The position numbers and the translations under genes are program-made. From Acarospora socialis (lineage: Eukaryota > Ascomycota > Lecanoromycetes > Acarosporales > Acarosporaceae): 64,000 nucleotides of DNA. Under the pieces are notes generated by a model. It made no database searches. It was not told the DNA's origin and worked only from the letters and a program-made list of their open reading frames with translations. The number at the start of each line of letters is the position of its first letter. Positions within the stretch are counted from its first letter, which is position 1. This document shows, in pieces, positions 42,112-54,600 of the stretch. The stretch covers positions 1 to 64,000 of the forward strand of contig JAMYGW020000010.1 in NCBI GenBank assembly GCA_025617375.2. The letters run 5' to 3'.

Positions 42112-44214
42112 TCAAAAGAAGTCTGATGCCGCCGGCCGGATATATTCCCGCTTGTCGGTATCGGTGTTGTATAACAGCGAGTCATCTGAACTCGGCAATG
42201 ATCCATCAATATGAGGTGTGATGCTACATTCCTGTGATTTATTTGCCATAGGATCTTCGTGGGGTGACGACTGGTCAGTCAAAGCGGCTTGTTGTGGTTG
42301 TTGGGGAGGTTGGTTGGCAGGAAGTGAACTCGTCCCGGAATGCGTTAGAAGGTCTTGAAATAACTGCTCTGCCACCACCTCACTATCTAGCTCGTCGCGT
42401 TCGTAGAAGTTCTCTTTCGGCGGGTCCAAACTGTTGGATATAGGTTTTGCGCCGCTTGCACGACGTCCACCACTGACAGGTTCCATACTATCTTCGTGAA
42501 CGTGAAAGGCGCCCTCTCTTTGCTTTGGCCGTTTCGTCGCTACTCTTCTCGTCTTGTGGCCAGAAACTTCTTGATTAGACAGTCCTAACGAACAATTAGA
42601 AGCAACACAGCAAAATGTCTGTATAGTGCCATACCTCCGTCTAGTTCCGTCTTCTGGTCTGTATGGTCCGCTATACCTGACGAGCTGCGCTGCTTGTCCG
42701 CACTCTGGTCATCCTGACCGATTGAGCTCGCATGTAAGCTCACTTCATCGCTGAGCCGTATCTCCACTGTTTGTGGTTGGAATATCGCTTGATCACCGTG
42801 TTCGTCATCGACGTAATCCTGGATCATATCATAAATGTCATAACGATGCATATCAGGATCATCGATTCCTTCAAAATCGGCCTCGTTCGTCATTGCTTCT
42901 GCGTTCTCAAGGTTCTCATTATCTACAGAGTAGTCGTCTTCATATTCGATGCTCGCCTCCTCTTCTGCAGTTTCGGTGCGATGGATTCCGTGGTCGGGTT
43001 TACTACCATTCACAGAATTGGGTCCTGCACTATCGCTCTTCGACACACGGGGCTGGAGGTCGTAGACGTCAAAGCCTTCTGAGTATCTGAGCACGAAGTC
43101 CCCTTCCTCCATTGGCTCCTCCGGAGCATCAAACAAGGTCATCATATGAAGTCTGACTGCCTCGTATCGCTCCTCGAGGGCTGGTATGCCTCCCCACACG
43201 TTGAATCGTTCATTGGTAAAATACTGTTCTTTCACCAACAGGCGGACAACTTTGGGCCATGTATGAGGGAGAGTCTTGCCTTTCGAGGGTGCGCCTTTCT
43301 GGATTATGTAGACGCGTCGATCTAAAGGTTCGAGGTCTTCCCACGCTTCGGAAACTGGGTTGGTGAAAGGATCTCCCAGGTCGTCAGGCATAGGTAACTC
43401 TTCGCCCCAGGGAAAGGGGCCCTTGAGAGGTGTATTGGATGAAGCGGATGAAGCGGATGAAGCCCAGGCCCTTATGGATCTTTCCTTCGCGGCTTTCGGG
43501 TAGAGAAGATCATCCATTGGGTGGTGCTTCATGTCATAGTCAACATTCCTGTTACCGTGGACCATCGCTCGTGTGATGCGCCGCTTCTTCGGCAACGGCG
43601 AAGGGCTTCGGCTTTTGGGTTTTGCTAATCTTTTAGCAGCGGCTTTCGGGTGGAGAAGATCATCCATTGGATGATGTTTCATGTCGTAATCGACGTTTTG
43701 CTCACCATAGACCATTGCTCGCGTAACGCAGCGCTTCTTGGGGTTTGGTGAATTGTTTGAACCCCTTTTTGTTCTGCGCTTGGTTGGTACTGAAGGCTGT
43801 GAAGACGGAAGATCGGTTTCAGCACTCGAAATGGACTCGGCTCGGAGCACGCTCCGCTTTTGAAGCGTCGAGTAGGATAATACTCGTTTGGGGGAAGTAT
43901 GTGGTGTCGCGGACCCATCGTTGTAAGGCTGATATTCCTGGCTATTGTTGGTCCCGAGCAATGCAGAAGTCTCCTGTGCTAGGTTAATCCACCAATGTTC
44001 GATAGTATGGAGACACGACCAAGAAGTGAACCGTACCACTGATGAGCTGGAGGCGGAGCTAAATGAAGGCTTCCAAACGTTAGAACAACAGCCAAGGTGA
44101 CTGAAAGCAAGTGAAACTTACCATGGGGCCATCCAGCTCTCCAATGTGAGACGGACCCGTGTCAGGCGCCATAGTACTGGCGAATGTTCGTTCCCCGAGC
44201 TCCGTACTTCTCAT
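42112..44214 (-). CDS. Conserved fungal protein with duplicated KKR/DYDMKHHPMDDLL motif
   Basis: Four exons fit: 44214-44122, 44058-44037, 43978-42635 and 42584-42112, giving 643 residues. Exon 2 is only 22 nt. The N-terminal half contains a motif of about 36 residues twice (43745-43630 and 43595-43475): PKKR, TRAMV, NVDYDMKHHPMDDLL, PKAA. Between and before the copies are Ser/Pro/Arg-rich nuclear-signal-like runs. The middle (EAWEDLEPLDRRVYIIQKGA, TLPHTWPKVVRLLVKEQYF) looks folded; the C-terminal third is acidic and disordered. The basic motif followed by acidic tails suggests a nuclear or chromatin protein, but I do not recognise a named family. Exons 1-2 are less certain than 3-4. Confidence 0.68.
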
Positions 44215-45171
44215 TGTGAACGCTAGTTATTGCTGCTGTCGTCCTCTTCTGCGCGGTATTTGGGGACTCTTATCGTAGACGACAAGGTATGGTGTGGTGA
44301 TGTGGAGAAAGTTAGAGGTGTTGGGGAAAAAGAGGGGAAAGGACTCGAGGTTAAATTAAAGTGAGTGGGGAAGTACTGGCGAGCTCTCACTTAGGGCAAA
44401 GACATCACGTGCAGAGCATCACTGTATTGCAGTACTTATCGCAAAGTGAGGTAAGATAGAGTACCACAGTTACACACAATAAGTGATACATCTTCACACT
44501 CGAACATGGACTCACCTAAGGTAAGTAGGAAAGGTAGGGAATAACCAGAAAGAACCATGCATGAAGTGAATGATTCCGTAGTTAGTACAACCAATGCATA
44601 TGTCGAAGCAACTGAACAGTATATTAACCAACAATTTCGATGCACAAGTATAGGCCACTGGTAAACTTCAACATCAGCTCTAGTTCGTGTGAGACATTGA
44701 TTTCGGGGCTTTAGTTCTTCCATCGGCGTACATCATGGGCTTTGCCATCAGCACTTCCACGGCGGCGTCTAAACACCCACAAGTCTCACCAACGTGTGAA
44801 GTCAAACGTGAGCAGTGGCTGGACGCTGATGGAAATGTCATTATACGCACGTCTGCACTTAGTAAATTCCAGTCTTTGATGCATCTCAAGCGGGCAGGAT
44901 GATGAGATGGAAACATGGTTGTAGACTGATAAAGCTAGAAGAGAGGCATGGGAGCAAAACACCGAGACACCGGCCAGTTGAGGCCTCTCCGAGGTATGCT
45001 ATATGTTCGCTGAAAACCGCTGGAAGTGACTGTCACATTTCGCTCAAAGCGAGAAAGCCCGAGATAAGGAGCGTCCAAACACCCGTAGCCAGGCCTGCCC
45101 ATGCTCGCACTAGCTCCATAATCATGCCAAGCAACTTGTCGAGTAGAAACAAAGAGTCGAATTGGAGAGGC
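44215..45171. other. Intergenic
   Basis: Nearly 1 kb with short frames only. A CACCTAAGGTAAG palindrome-like sequence lies near 44,514. No gene is supported. Confidence 0.55.
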
Positions 45172-46134
45172 TCATCTTCTGGTGCTCCGAAAGGCCGTCA
45201 GGTCGATGTGGATCGAGCTCGAGTCCGATTCGTCGCCGTCGTCTATCTCTATCACGTCGTCACCGTTTCCCAACAGCGCCACTCTATTATTCTCCTCGTT
45301 CTGTGCTCGCTCCTCGGCTTCTTCCTTCTCTTTCTCCAATTTCGCTTCCTCTTCCAACCGATCGACTTCCTTTTCGGCAATCTTGAGACAGGTCTCGAAC
45401 CGTTGTCGCGTCCCTTCGATTTCCAAGCCACAGTCCCCGTCACGGAGGAACTGGTGTGCCGCAACCTCGCACAGGGACTGCGCCACCTCCAACTCCTTTT
45501 CCACCGTGTCAAACACCGCCGTGGCCTGTGCCACTATTCCTTCCGTCCCACTCGGAACTCTTGTCACTTTCGTTTGCATCATTTTAGGCCGCAGGGTGTT
45601 CCCAAAACCACTGATGCCGATCGAAATCTCGTCACCGCCCAGCGATGACATGCGGGCCTTCATGCTGGCCTGCATCTTCCCTTTTCGAAGGTTGTTCCTG
45701 GCACTACCGATATTTCGAACGAGGGACTCGAAGGCTTCTTGTACGAAGGAGTCGTACCAGACAATGATCATCGATTTTGTCCGGTACTTCTGTGGACCCG
45801 ATGCTCCGGAGATGACCGAGCCCGGTTTGCGTTTTCGGCGGGCTTCGCGAAAGAGGTGTCTATTGCTAGGATCGACGACGCCGATACGCTCCGGCGTAGC
45901 GGTTTTGGTGACAGTGACCGCTACACGCTCCTGGTCCGGTTTGTCGATCGGTCGTAATGATTCGGTGGAGCAATTCGTGGGCTTATCGTGCGCGAAACCG
46001 GTTGCGTGATAAATTTGAGCATGCTCTGGGCCGTTGATGCTCGTCCGAACGGAAAGGTCGTCGAGTCTCGAGATCCACGAAGGCAAGCCATCGGCAAGGA
46101 ACCGGAAGCTCTGCAGAGCGTCCATGGTCGACAT
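45172..46134 (-). CDS. Conserved fungal protein with coiled coil and acidic SIM-like tail
   Basis: It is 320 residues from the ATG at 46134 (MSTMDALQSFRFLADGLPSW). Open frame continues upstream without an ATG. A central block (RKRKPGSVISGASGPQKYR, then SMIIVWYDSFVQEAFESLV, RNIGSARNNLRKGKM) looks strongly conserved and basic. A long Glu/Lys coiled coil follows (CLKIAEKEVDRLEEEAKLEK). The tail has DVIEIDDGDESDSSSIHID, matching the hydrophobic-then-acidic pattern of a SUMO-interacting motif. Function unknown; a nuclear role is inferred from the basic block and tail. Confidence 0.7.
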   Translation of the reverse strand: MSTMDALQSFRFLADGLPSWISRLDDLSVRTSINGPEHAQIYHATGFAHDKPTNCSTESLRPIDKPDQERVAVTVTKTATPERIGVVDPSNRHLFREARRKRKPGSVISGASGPQKYRTKSMIIVWYDSFVQEAFESLVRNIGSARNNLRKGKMQASMKARMSSLGGDEISIGISGFGNTLRPKMMQTKVTRVPSGTEGIVAQATAVFDTVEKELEVAQSLCEVAAHQFLRDGDCGLEIEGTRQRFETCLKIAEKEVDRLEEEAKLEKEKEEAEERAQNEENNRVALLGNGDDVIEIDDGDESDSSSIHIDLTAFRSTRR

Positions 46135-47626
46135 TTTTGAATAACCGCAGCGAATTTGAGAGGTCAATGCTTTTGATACGCGAAACAGGGCGACAGGTAT
46201 AAACCGAGCAGGTGTCGTAAAGGCGTAAAGGTCATACGATCGTGGTACTACCCAGGATGCAAAGGTAATCACTGAGATAATTCGTCAAGTCTTGTCAGTC
46301 GCAGTCGAATCCAATTGAGCTCGGCGGAGAGAAAGTGCGGTGAACAGAGTCGAAAGTCACATGGCATTGGGTACGTTGATTTTCTGATCGGACAGGAATC
46401 CGAGAGTTTTCCAATCAATAAAAACAGCGGTGATGTTAGAGCGCGGCCATGATTCGTTGCGATTGCCGAATTTCGAGATTAAAATATGTACGTGGACAAG
46501 AAGAGGATGTCCGGGATGGGGAGGATGGATTGTGGTCGAAGCTTGCTGGGTAGTAGGAGGGAGTATGAGTACTTGTTGTTTGTCCGAGAGGAGTCGCTAC
46601 GTAGTTGTGCCTACCTGAGGTAGGTACCTTAGGACTGTTCGAAGCGAGCAATGGGGGGCAATAACAATCAGAGAACCGTTGTGTCGGATTCTCGAAAGTG
46701 GAGATGAGAGGGTGTGGGAGGGGAGGGTAGGTAGAGAGTGTGTGGGATGGTGATGTGTGGTGATGCGTGGTGATGTTGGTTGTGTTAGAAAGGGTGTGTT
46801 TCTACGGCCAATTGCGAAAAGGTAAGGCGAGGCATGTCATAAACGAAGCTAAAAGATATAAGAAACGATTGACAGGCCTACAAACGATCGGATTTAACTT
46901 GACTTCTCCTACAAGTAATATCTAGAAGTAACTACTCGTACATGGAGCTGATTAATAATTGCACAGTGGCAGGTGTAACGTTAGTCGTCTAGAACACCCT
47001 GTTCTTGCCATCTCGCCCACCAGAAAGCGTGGACTGAGCGACCGAGATCGCCAGTTCAGCGTGGTCCGTAAGCATTTCCTCTCCAAATCCTTTCCCTGCT
47101 GTAGATCGGTTCACACCCGAACGAAAGTGGCACGAATACGAAATGGCAGTCAGTCGATAGAGTACTCGTACCTAACTTACTGAAAAAGAGGACTCCGTAA
47201 GACGAACGAATCAGAATCGGGAAAGAGATCGGTATTCGGGGCTTGCGAGGATTCTGGCAGGCTGCTAATGCACAGACATTTCCAAATTCTCACCTTATAT
47301 ATTCGCGGCAACGGGACGCTGCGCTAGCGCCGGCAAGCTATCATCGAATCACCGCTAAGATATCAAACCACAGCGCCATCTGTTCAAACTCACCAGCAAC
47401 AACTGGCCAAGAAAGTTGTTTGCTCCTGCAACGTAAGATTATGGGATTCGAAAGTTCAGCCCCCGCGCGTCTGTGACAGCTCCTTAGCAGGATCAATCGC
47501 GGCTACCGCTGTGGTGGGAGCTGATGGATTGCGGACCCTTGAAAGTACGTGTACACGAACTTGTACCTTGCTCCAGTATGTGTCCAAGCGGCACCGCCAG
47601 TGAACACTCTCCTTGAGAGCAGGTGG
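46135..47626. other. Intergenic
   Basis: 1.5 kb without a supported gene. It includes a palindromic CCTACCTGAGGTAGG then TACCTTAGG near 46,610-46,633 and a G/T-rich stretch at 46,690-46,800 (repeats of GGTGATG). Confidence 0.55.
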
Positions 47627-48989
47627 TCAGCAAAAAGAGGGGGTTGCATTGCATGGCCATTTATGCTGCAATGCACACCGGGGTTCCCTTTCACGCCTTG
47701 CTTTCTCCATCCGCTCACAGCCGAATGAAATGGGACCATTGCGTGGACATGCTAATTGCTCTTCAACGCCTATATTTTGGGCACCAACCTTAGTAATACT
47801 GCATTCGTAGGAGAATACAAGTAACCTCACTTTCTCTTGCTGTGCAATCCTAAGCTTTAGTTCATCAATGAGCTTGTGCGCTTCTAAAGCAGCAGTACGG
47901 TTCTGAGCCTCCTGCTTGTTCAGATCTTGAATCCTTCCCCGGAGCGCTTTCTTCGTGGATTGTGTCTCCGCAAGTGTCGCTTTCGCCTTCTTCTCGACCT
48001 TCTCGGCTTCGTCAAGTTTTCTCTTCAAGACCTTCATGATAGCCTTATGTGCTATATCTTTCAGTTCCTTATCAAGCACTGTCGACTCGTCCGTTTGTTT
48101 GGTGCTGTGCTGGGGCGGTAATGAGCCAGATTTGTTGGTTTCCTTGTTGACAGATTGCAGTGACTCAATTCCCGTCGAGCCATTAACACCTACATCTGGC
48201 AGGGGAAGTGTAGTATTGAGACTGGTTTCCGACGTCTCACCAGGATCATTGACCATGTCAGGACGGCTTATGTGCGTACACATTTTGTGCCTCTTGCGGC
48301 ACTCCTCGCAAGCCACTTTCGCCTTGGGATCTAGTTCGCTTTCTTTTACCACCTCTGGCGGACTCGGTATCTCTATGGGCGACTCGCGGCGAAGCCCAGA
48401 TCTGTTCCCTTGAGGCGGATTTGGCCCAAGTAAACGACCAGTTTCTTGAAGAGTGTTGGCATCCTGGAATACGTTCAGACATTAACCTTTTCCTCTGAGA
48501 GGGTTACATACACGAGCACTTTTCAAGCGTCGAGCGTCCAAGCATGCTCGACAGGTTTTTCTCTCCTCGCCGAAGTCGCTGGACTGCTTCTCTCTATTAC
48601 AACTGGTACAAGGACGCGCTCCCCGCTCTGTCTCGATCTTGGCTTTCTTTGTGGGTCGCTTTGATGTCTTGACTACGCCCGGCTCTTCATCGTCTGTCCA
48701 CACCAGCTCCTCATAGACTGAGTTGCGCTTCATCGTCGTCTCAGTCTGTGATGCCGATTTGTCGCTCTGGGGCTGTGATGTTCGGAGCTGTACAGAAGGT
48801 TCAGCATGGTGGCACAAGAATCTAAGCAAGTACACCCACCTCAAAACAACGTTTACACAATGCTACTACACGCGATGGAGGGACAACTGTTGGTTCGTCA
48901 CATCCTGTGCAAAGATTCATAAATACACCCTTCTTCCGGCGGCGGGAGTTGATCTCTTCATAAGACATTGGTGTGCCCGAGTATCCCAT
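47627..48989 (-). CDS. Protein with three Cys clusters and a coiled coil
   Basis: Exons 48989-48840, 48787-48512 and 48463-47627 give about 420 residues. Exon 1 has CTGC-x14-CKRC, exon 2 has CTSC-x15-CRAC after a basic NLS-like run (RPTKKAKIE), and exon 3 has CEECRKRHKMC, which resembles the first half of a Zn2Cys6 cluster. A Lys/Glu/Ala-rich coiled coil follows (about residues 260-340). Each cluster lies on its own exon. The C-terminal end is uncertain because a 42-nt stretch (GTGAGG..TACTAAG) near 47,830 could be an in-frame intron. It is probably a zinc-binding nuclear protein; DNA or RNA binding is inference. Confidence 0.6.
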
Positions 48990-49700
48990 ATTAAGCAGAT
49001 ATCTCCATGATGACAATGGACTGATAGGTTGAAGAGGCCTCCTCAAGGGATGTACAAGAAAAGCTTCGGGCAACCCTTGCGGGAATATTCGCTGGGAGAA
49101 GAACTCAGCAAGATGTTTGGGATATTTTCAGAAGCGACGCGTTCAGGAGACCCAATTGAGGCAGAGATGACTGAAGAGATGATGTTTTCATAAGGTTTTA
49201 GTTCAGGGGTAGTGAAATTGTCTGCATCTGGAACCCCTTCAGGTTTTGAGCTCACTTCTGGCGTTTGAGGTGATCAGCTGTGGTTGTCATCAAAACCAAG
49301 CTCCGGAGTATATTTTGAGAAGAACGGGCTGAGAAGGACCCAGCAGTGGAGGAATTGGAACTACAGAAGGACAATCTTCAACATTCACTGAAACAGATGA
49401 CTAGCGCGAAGGATATCTGATGTGTCGGAAGATTAGGGTGAGGGTGAGATGAAGTACAGATAGAATTCTCTCAGTATCTGTTTACTGCTTCTATATCTTG
49501 GATAGTCTTTATAGCTTGTTCTATTTATACATGTGTGAACAGCTCCAAGAGGAATGTAGCTTTGATGACCTTAGCCACCGCTTCAGTCAACAGGCTCCTC
49601 ATACAAAAGAAAGTCTATGATTCACCTTTTTACAAAGTTACCACCAGGTAGTGTACCTATATGACACCTTCAATAAAGGCCCAACCGGAGCAAAACTAGA
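48990..49700. other. Intergenic
   Basis: 0.7 kb upstream of the Cys-cluster gene and downstream of the FMN-binding gene. No gene is seen. Confidence 0.55.
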
Positions 49701-50619
49701 TTACGGCCAAAGCTCTTCCATCTTCCACTCTCCGATCGTCCCCTCACTCTGTCCCTTTTCCCCGACAAATGTGAATCTCCATCTCCGTGCCCGACTCGGA
49801 TCACTAAGATCAAGCTGTTCCACTTCCTCCGGTTTGATGATCACCACTCTAAAGTTCTTGCGAGCAACTGCATCATGCAAGTCTGTGACCTTCTGCCCCA
49901 ACGAAAGCTCCTTATCCGCCGGCGCTTGAGTTACAGGAGTACCAGGCGGAGGGTTCTTAAACGTCCCTAAACATCCCATCATCAGCGGTCCATCTTTGAA
50001 CTCCACCATTTCCAGATCACCAACCTCTCATCCCAGGACTCAGATTCCCAAAATGCGCCGTGACCTCCCTCGCCCAACTCCACTCCTTCTCCTCCCCCTC
50101 CCTCACGACCCTCATCCTCCTCCCTACCTCACTCTTCACCGTCCGCACCCCACTACTCTCCTCCCCTTCCCCCTCGACATCGTCCGCAATCACAAACGCC
50201 TCCCCCTTGATCCTCCACTGCGTCATGACCTCCTTGATCCAAAACGCCGCCTCGACCGGCCCCCCGCCTCCGGTGCCCTGCGCCTGCGACCGCTCCCCGT
50301 GGCCCGCCGAGGACGCGAAGATCTCCGGGACCTTCTCCATGCGGATGTCGGTTGTGAAGGTGGGCATGTCAGTCTCGTAGACGCGCGGGTTCTGCGAAGC
50401 TTCGTTGTGCGGGTTCGAGGGCAGTTCGGCCCACATGCCGCGGAAGATGCAGTAGCGGACGCGGGGGAGGTAGGGGGTGGGTGAGTCGTTGGGCGCTGGA
50501 CGAAGGGAGCTGAGGACGAATTCAGGAGAGGGCAGCTTGGAGAGGTGGGTGAGGAAGAGGGGCTTCCATGGGGCGGTCGTGCCGGGGGAGGTGGAGGAAT
50601 GGGTGGTTAGGGTGGCCAT
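49701..50619 (-). CDS. FMN-binding pyridoxamine phosphate oxidase-like protein
   Basis: Exons 50619-50025 and 49966-49701 are joined across a 58-nt intron (GTTGGT..TGTTTAG), giving 286 residues. The start reads MATLTTHSST and soon APWKPLFLTHLSKLP. The split-barrel fold features RVRYCIFRGMW, a disordered loop, AAFWIKEVMTQWRIKGEAFV, then SPGMRG joined to TFKNPPPGTP, with LGQKVTDLHDAVARKNFRVV and WRFTFVG at the end. This is the Alr4036-type FMN-binding family related to PNPOx. A redox or B6-salvage role is possible but not shown. The 3' splice restores the RGTFKNPPPG block and so supports the model. Confidence 0.82.
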
Positions 50620-51645
50620 GGTGCGGAGGAGGTGGGTGAGGCGAGTGGAGGTCGTGGAAGCTATGTTGGGTAGGTTAAGGCAATGTTATTTAATATGTTG
50701 AGAGATGATATGGTTTGAAGAAGAGTCTGATGTCGTTCAATTGGGTGTCTGGGAAAATAACGGGGACGATGACGATTAGATTCCAATGTGCTCGACAGTA
50801 CGGTGGACCGTTCTGCTCAGTTACGATGAACCTCCGAGAGTCAGTCCGCATTGTGATCTCAACACCACCTTCACTCACTCGCAAAGCTACTCGTACCTTC
50901 ACCACTGTAGATCTTCTGAGCGTTTCCAATATGTACAACTTGAACTGCACCCGGCCATTTCGGTACTGCCACAAGGAGTTATATGTCCTTGCTATCCTTG
51001 TTGCCCTGCATTTGGTTGTCTCAATATACACATACAGACAAGTGTCAAGCAGACACTTTGATAGTGTTATTACTATTCGCATTGCTATTTGGCTCTTTGA
51101 CCTACCATTCTTGAAATGGTCCCCCGTCGAAAGGGAACGGTTGCCTGGGCTTGAGGTCCCTCAAACACAATCTCGCTTAAATCACGACCATGACACGAAA
51201 GATCGTCAGCAAGCCGAACAGGCAACATACAGCACTACAGAGAGACTCACAAGGAGGCAAGCACATTTAGAAACCTGGGCGTCGATGCCTGGATGTGACT
51301 CTTCAAATTTCTCTGCTCTCAAGTCTAGTCGTTCTGTCCAAGTACAGTCAAATTGACCGGACGCGAGCTATTGACAAAAACTGACATTCAAAAGCCCTCA
51401 TCGACGACGTTACCTTGGTGATACTGGTCCATTAGTGCTACACATGCTTCATTCTTCCACGATATCTCGTGTCATCTACTTGACAGTACATGCCTAAATG
51501 TTCGCGGCCATTTTGGCAACTGCTTTTTCATCACAGAACTCTTTGCCAGGTTAACCCTTCTTTCACCGCGTTCATCTCTACAAACCATCATCCCAACCAT
51601 CTCCAAGATCATACATCATCTCTCAGTACAACACTCTCCAAGATC
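50620..51645. other. Divergent intergenic region
   Basis: A 213-codon plus frame (50715-51356) overlaps other open frames here and looks random in composition. No gene is supported. The region should hold both the FMN-binding gene promoter and that of the next gene; 51,420-51,640 is C/T-rich and suits a 5' leader. Confidence 0.5.
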
Positions 51646-54600
51646 ATGGCATCATCATCCAATGGCCCCAGCCTTCCCCGAGTACTGACAAACGCCTGGC
51701 GCTTTGACCAGAGCGATATCCATAACATCTCACCTCAGCTAAGCGGGTGGACTGTCTCATCCCTCGCTGAGGCTCACCTCAAAACTCAGCTAAGGAGCTA
51801 TGAGACCATGATTGAGGAAGAGCGGATGCAAATGAAAAACTATATGAAGGCCCCTTCGCTCGCTTCCTTGTCTGCTGGAAAGATCATTGAGATGCTGGAA
51901 GAGTCCGATAACCTTACCGCGGACGTTCGGACGATTGCGAAAAACCTCAACTCGAACACGCTGCGGGAGGTCCTGGAAGACCCGCGCACACCGTATCCGG
52001 TACTGCGAGCTTTTCTCGCACTTCCTCCAGGCTACGGACCCGGTAATGCCGCAGAGACTGCGAAAACGCTTGTAGACATTGATGAAGCCATCCTCGCTAA
52101 CGAAAGGTATATCCGATCGCGTGGTGCGGAGAAGAACAAGGATGGCAAAGGCCTCGTGAACCTGGATAATGCCTCGATGTTGTTCGAGTCGTCGACTTCT
52201 GGGGCGGTGGATGAACCGCTCACCATTACCCGGAAGGAGCCACCCACGGGAGGGTTCGAATTTCTCAATGAGAAGAGAGATAGAACTATACACATCCAAC
52301 CCAACTCTAAGGCTTTTGCCGAAACTTTCCATCGTATTACCCGAAACATCCTTCACGGTCTAGACTGGAGCAATATCTTCCTGGCTGGGGGCGCAGCTCT
52401 TACTACCCTCATGCACACTGACCCAACCAAGGACGACGACAGAGACGTCAAAGACAACGATCTCGATATCTACATCTACGGGCTTAGGCCAAAGGAAGCG
52501 AATGAGAAAGTCAAGCATATCTACCAGGTCTGGAAAAGTAACCTACCAGCAGACAACAAGCAGCAGCTCGTGGTCAAGAACTCCAAAACGATCAATCTCT
52601 TGGCCGATTATCCGAATCGCCGCGTACAGATCGTTTTAAAGCTTATCCAATCACCGACACAAGTCCTTCTCAATTTCGATCTTGACGCATGTGCTCTTGG
52701 CTTCAATGGCAAGGAGGTACTTATGTTACCGCGTTGTGCACGCGCACTCGAGACTGGGTATTCAACCTTTACCATGGATCTCATCTGGGGTCACCATCTT
52801 GGAGACCGCCGTGCGACACAAGAGGTTAGGGTTTTTAAATATGCCGATCGTGGGTTCGGATTGAGAATTTTACCGTCCTACGTTCAGTCACTAGAGGAAA
52901 GCGAATATCGGCAGACGAAGCTGGCTGGTCTGCCCACTACCCATCTTAACGACGCGGACGCGGATCATACCGTTGACGGGGAGTCTCGAGAGACCGTGAG
53001 ACCCATCATCACGCGCAGTTCCCAAGTCCGGGATTTTCGAGATCGCAAGCCTAACGGTGCAGAACCTGGTCTTAAGACGCTTAAGAGAATCGCGTATATG
53101 GGTCAGAACTTCGTACATGCTTATTACTTCGGTGCAGCCCCACTCTCAAGGTGTCCCGATTGGGAAGATGAGGAGTCATGGCGACAACAGTTCGAAGAAA
53201 CGAAAGCCGAAAATGATCGAATCTTCGCAGCAAATGAACGCCGCCGAGCCGCAGGTGAGGCGTGCGAAGGACCAGTCATTTCATTGAACACCATGGACAC
53301 GAGGGATATGCATATCGGGTTGCCAGGTGGTCGCCGTGGTCTTGGTGGATTCGAGCTATTCATGAGACACTGTGAAGTGTGGAGGTTGCACGCTCGCACC
53401 GATGCAATGTGAGTTGCCCATGCTAATCATTTACTTTCATTTATCTGACCTTCTGAGAAGTTTGGACCCGGATTCGTTCTCCAGTACTGTCTATGACCCT
53501 GATGGGTACGATGATGTGCCGGAATACCAATGGGACAAAAACTTCAGTGCGATGGATTTTGCCCGAGCAATTGACACACACAACAACTCCCTCTTCGAGA
53601 ATCTCAAACATACCATTTGCCACGAGCTGAATATGGATTACCAACGAACCGGCTGTGAGTAACAAAGTTCTCCCTAGCTTACCCTACGCCCTAAATCCGA
53701 AAGTATTTTCATATTTCCAAATACCCCTTGAGTGACTCGGTGTTCAAACAAAGCTGATCTTCACAGGGAGAGATTACCTTACGCGCAGGATTAGGCGTCA
53801 AGTGTATGGGCCAGACATTGATAGTGTGTTCGAGAAACAGATCACAATGCCCGTCATCATCCCCTACGATCTGGAGCAATCCTTGTTACAGGTTATGTCA
53901 GATGCCCTGGATGAAGCGGGATTGTCAGAGGGCCAGTTGGATCAATTCCTGATTCCGGTTCACGAGCAGGGCAAAGGCACAGCCATTATCCCGGATCTCC
54001 ATGATACTGCTGGGCCTACGGGTAATGTCAGGGTCTGGGTAATTGGGAACGAGTTGATGTGGGCTGGTATCGATCGTCGCATTGATGAGGTTTTTGAGAC
54101 CCTTTGGGTCTTGTTCCACTGTTACAACTCTATTACCGCTGATCGGTACTCTGTACGACTCGACCAAAATGACGCACTGTTTCACCTTGCCTCGTCTTTT
54201 CGCCAGCGATTGCCTCCACGCCTCGACACGGGCACCAGCGAAACAAGTGAACAAGTGCAGGGTGTTCACAGTGAGCATGCTTACCTTCGATCTGTTAAGT
54301 GGAAAGGCCTTAGCCCTAGGGAGGCTGTCTTGTTCAAGCGATGGGCGTTCCACAACCCGACACTCGTCAATAGGACATATAATGACTATGGTCGACATTC
54401 GATGTCCGGCGACGAGGAGGATATGCTCTATCCGTTTCCTGATGATCTGTTCTGGAAAGATGGAGATGAGGGTGACAGTGGCCGTGACGGAGTGGCTCAG
54501 TGGCAGGATGTTGGATCAACAGAAGGTGAACGCAAGGATGAGCAAAAAGACAAGGATATTGGCTCAACAGACGATGAACATCAGATTGCGCAGAACGAGA

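Noticed and set aside
45182-46009. 275-codon plus-strand frame
   Set aside because: It is antisense to the conserved coiled-coil gene and Ser-rich from reverse-complement codons.
50715-51356. 213-codon plus-strand frame with a hydrophobic stretch
   Set aside because: It overlaps an open minus frame, has no recognisable domain, and its composition looks random. It lies where promoters are expected.
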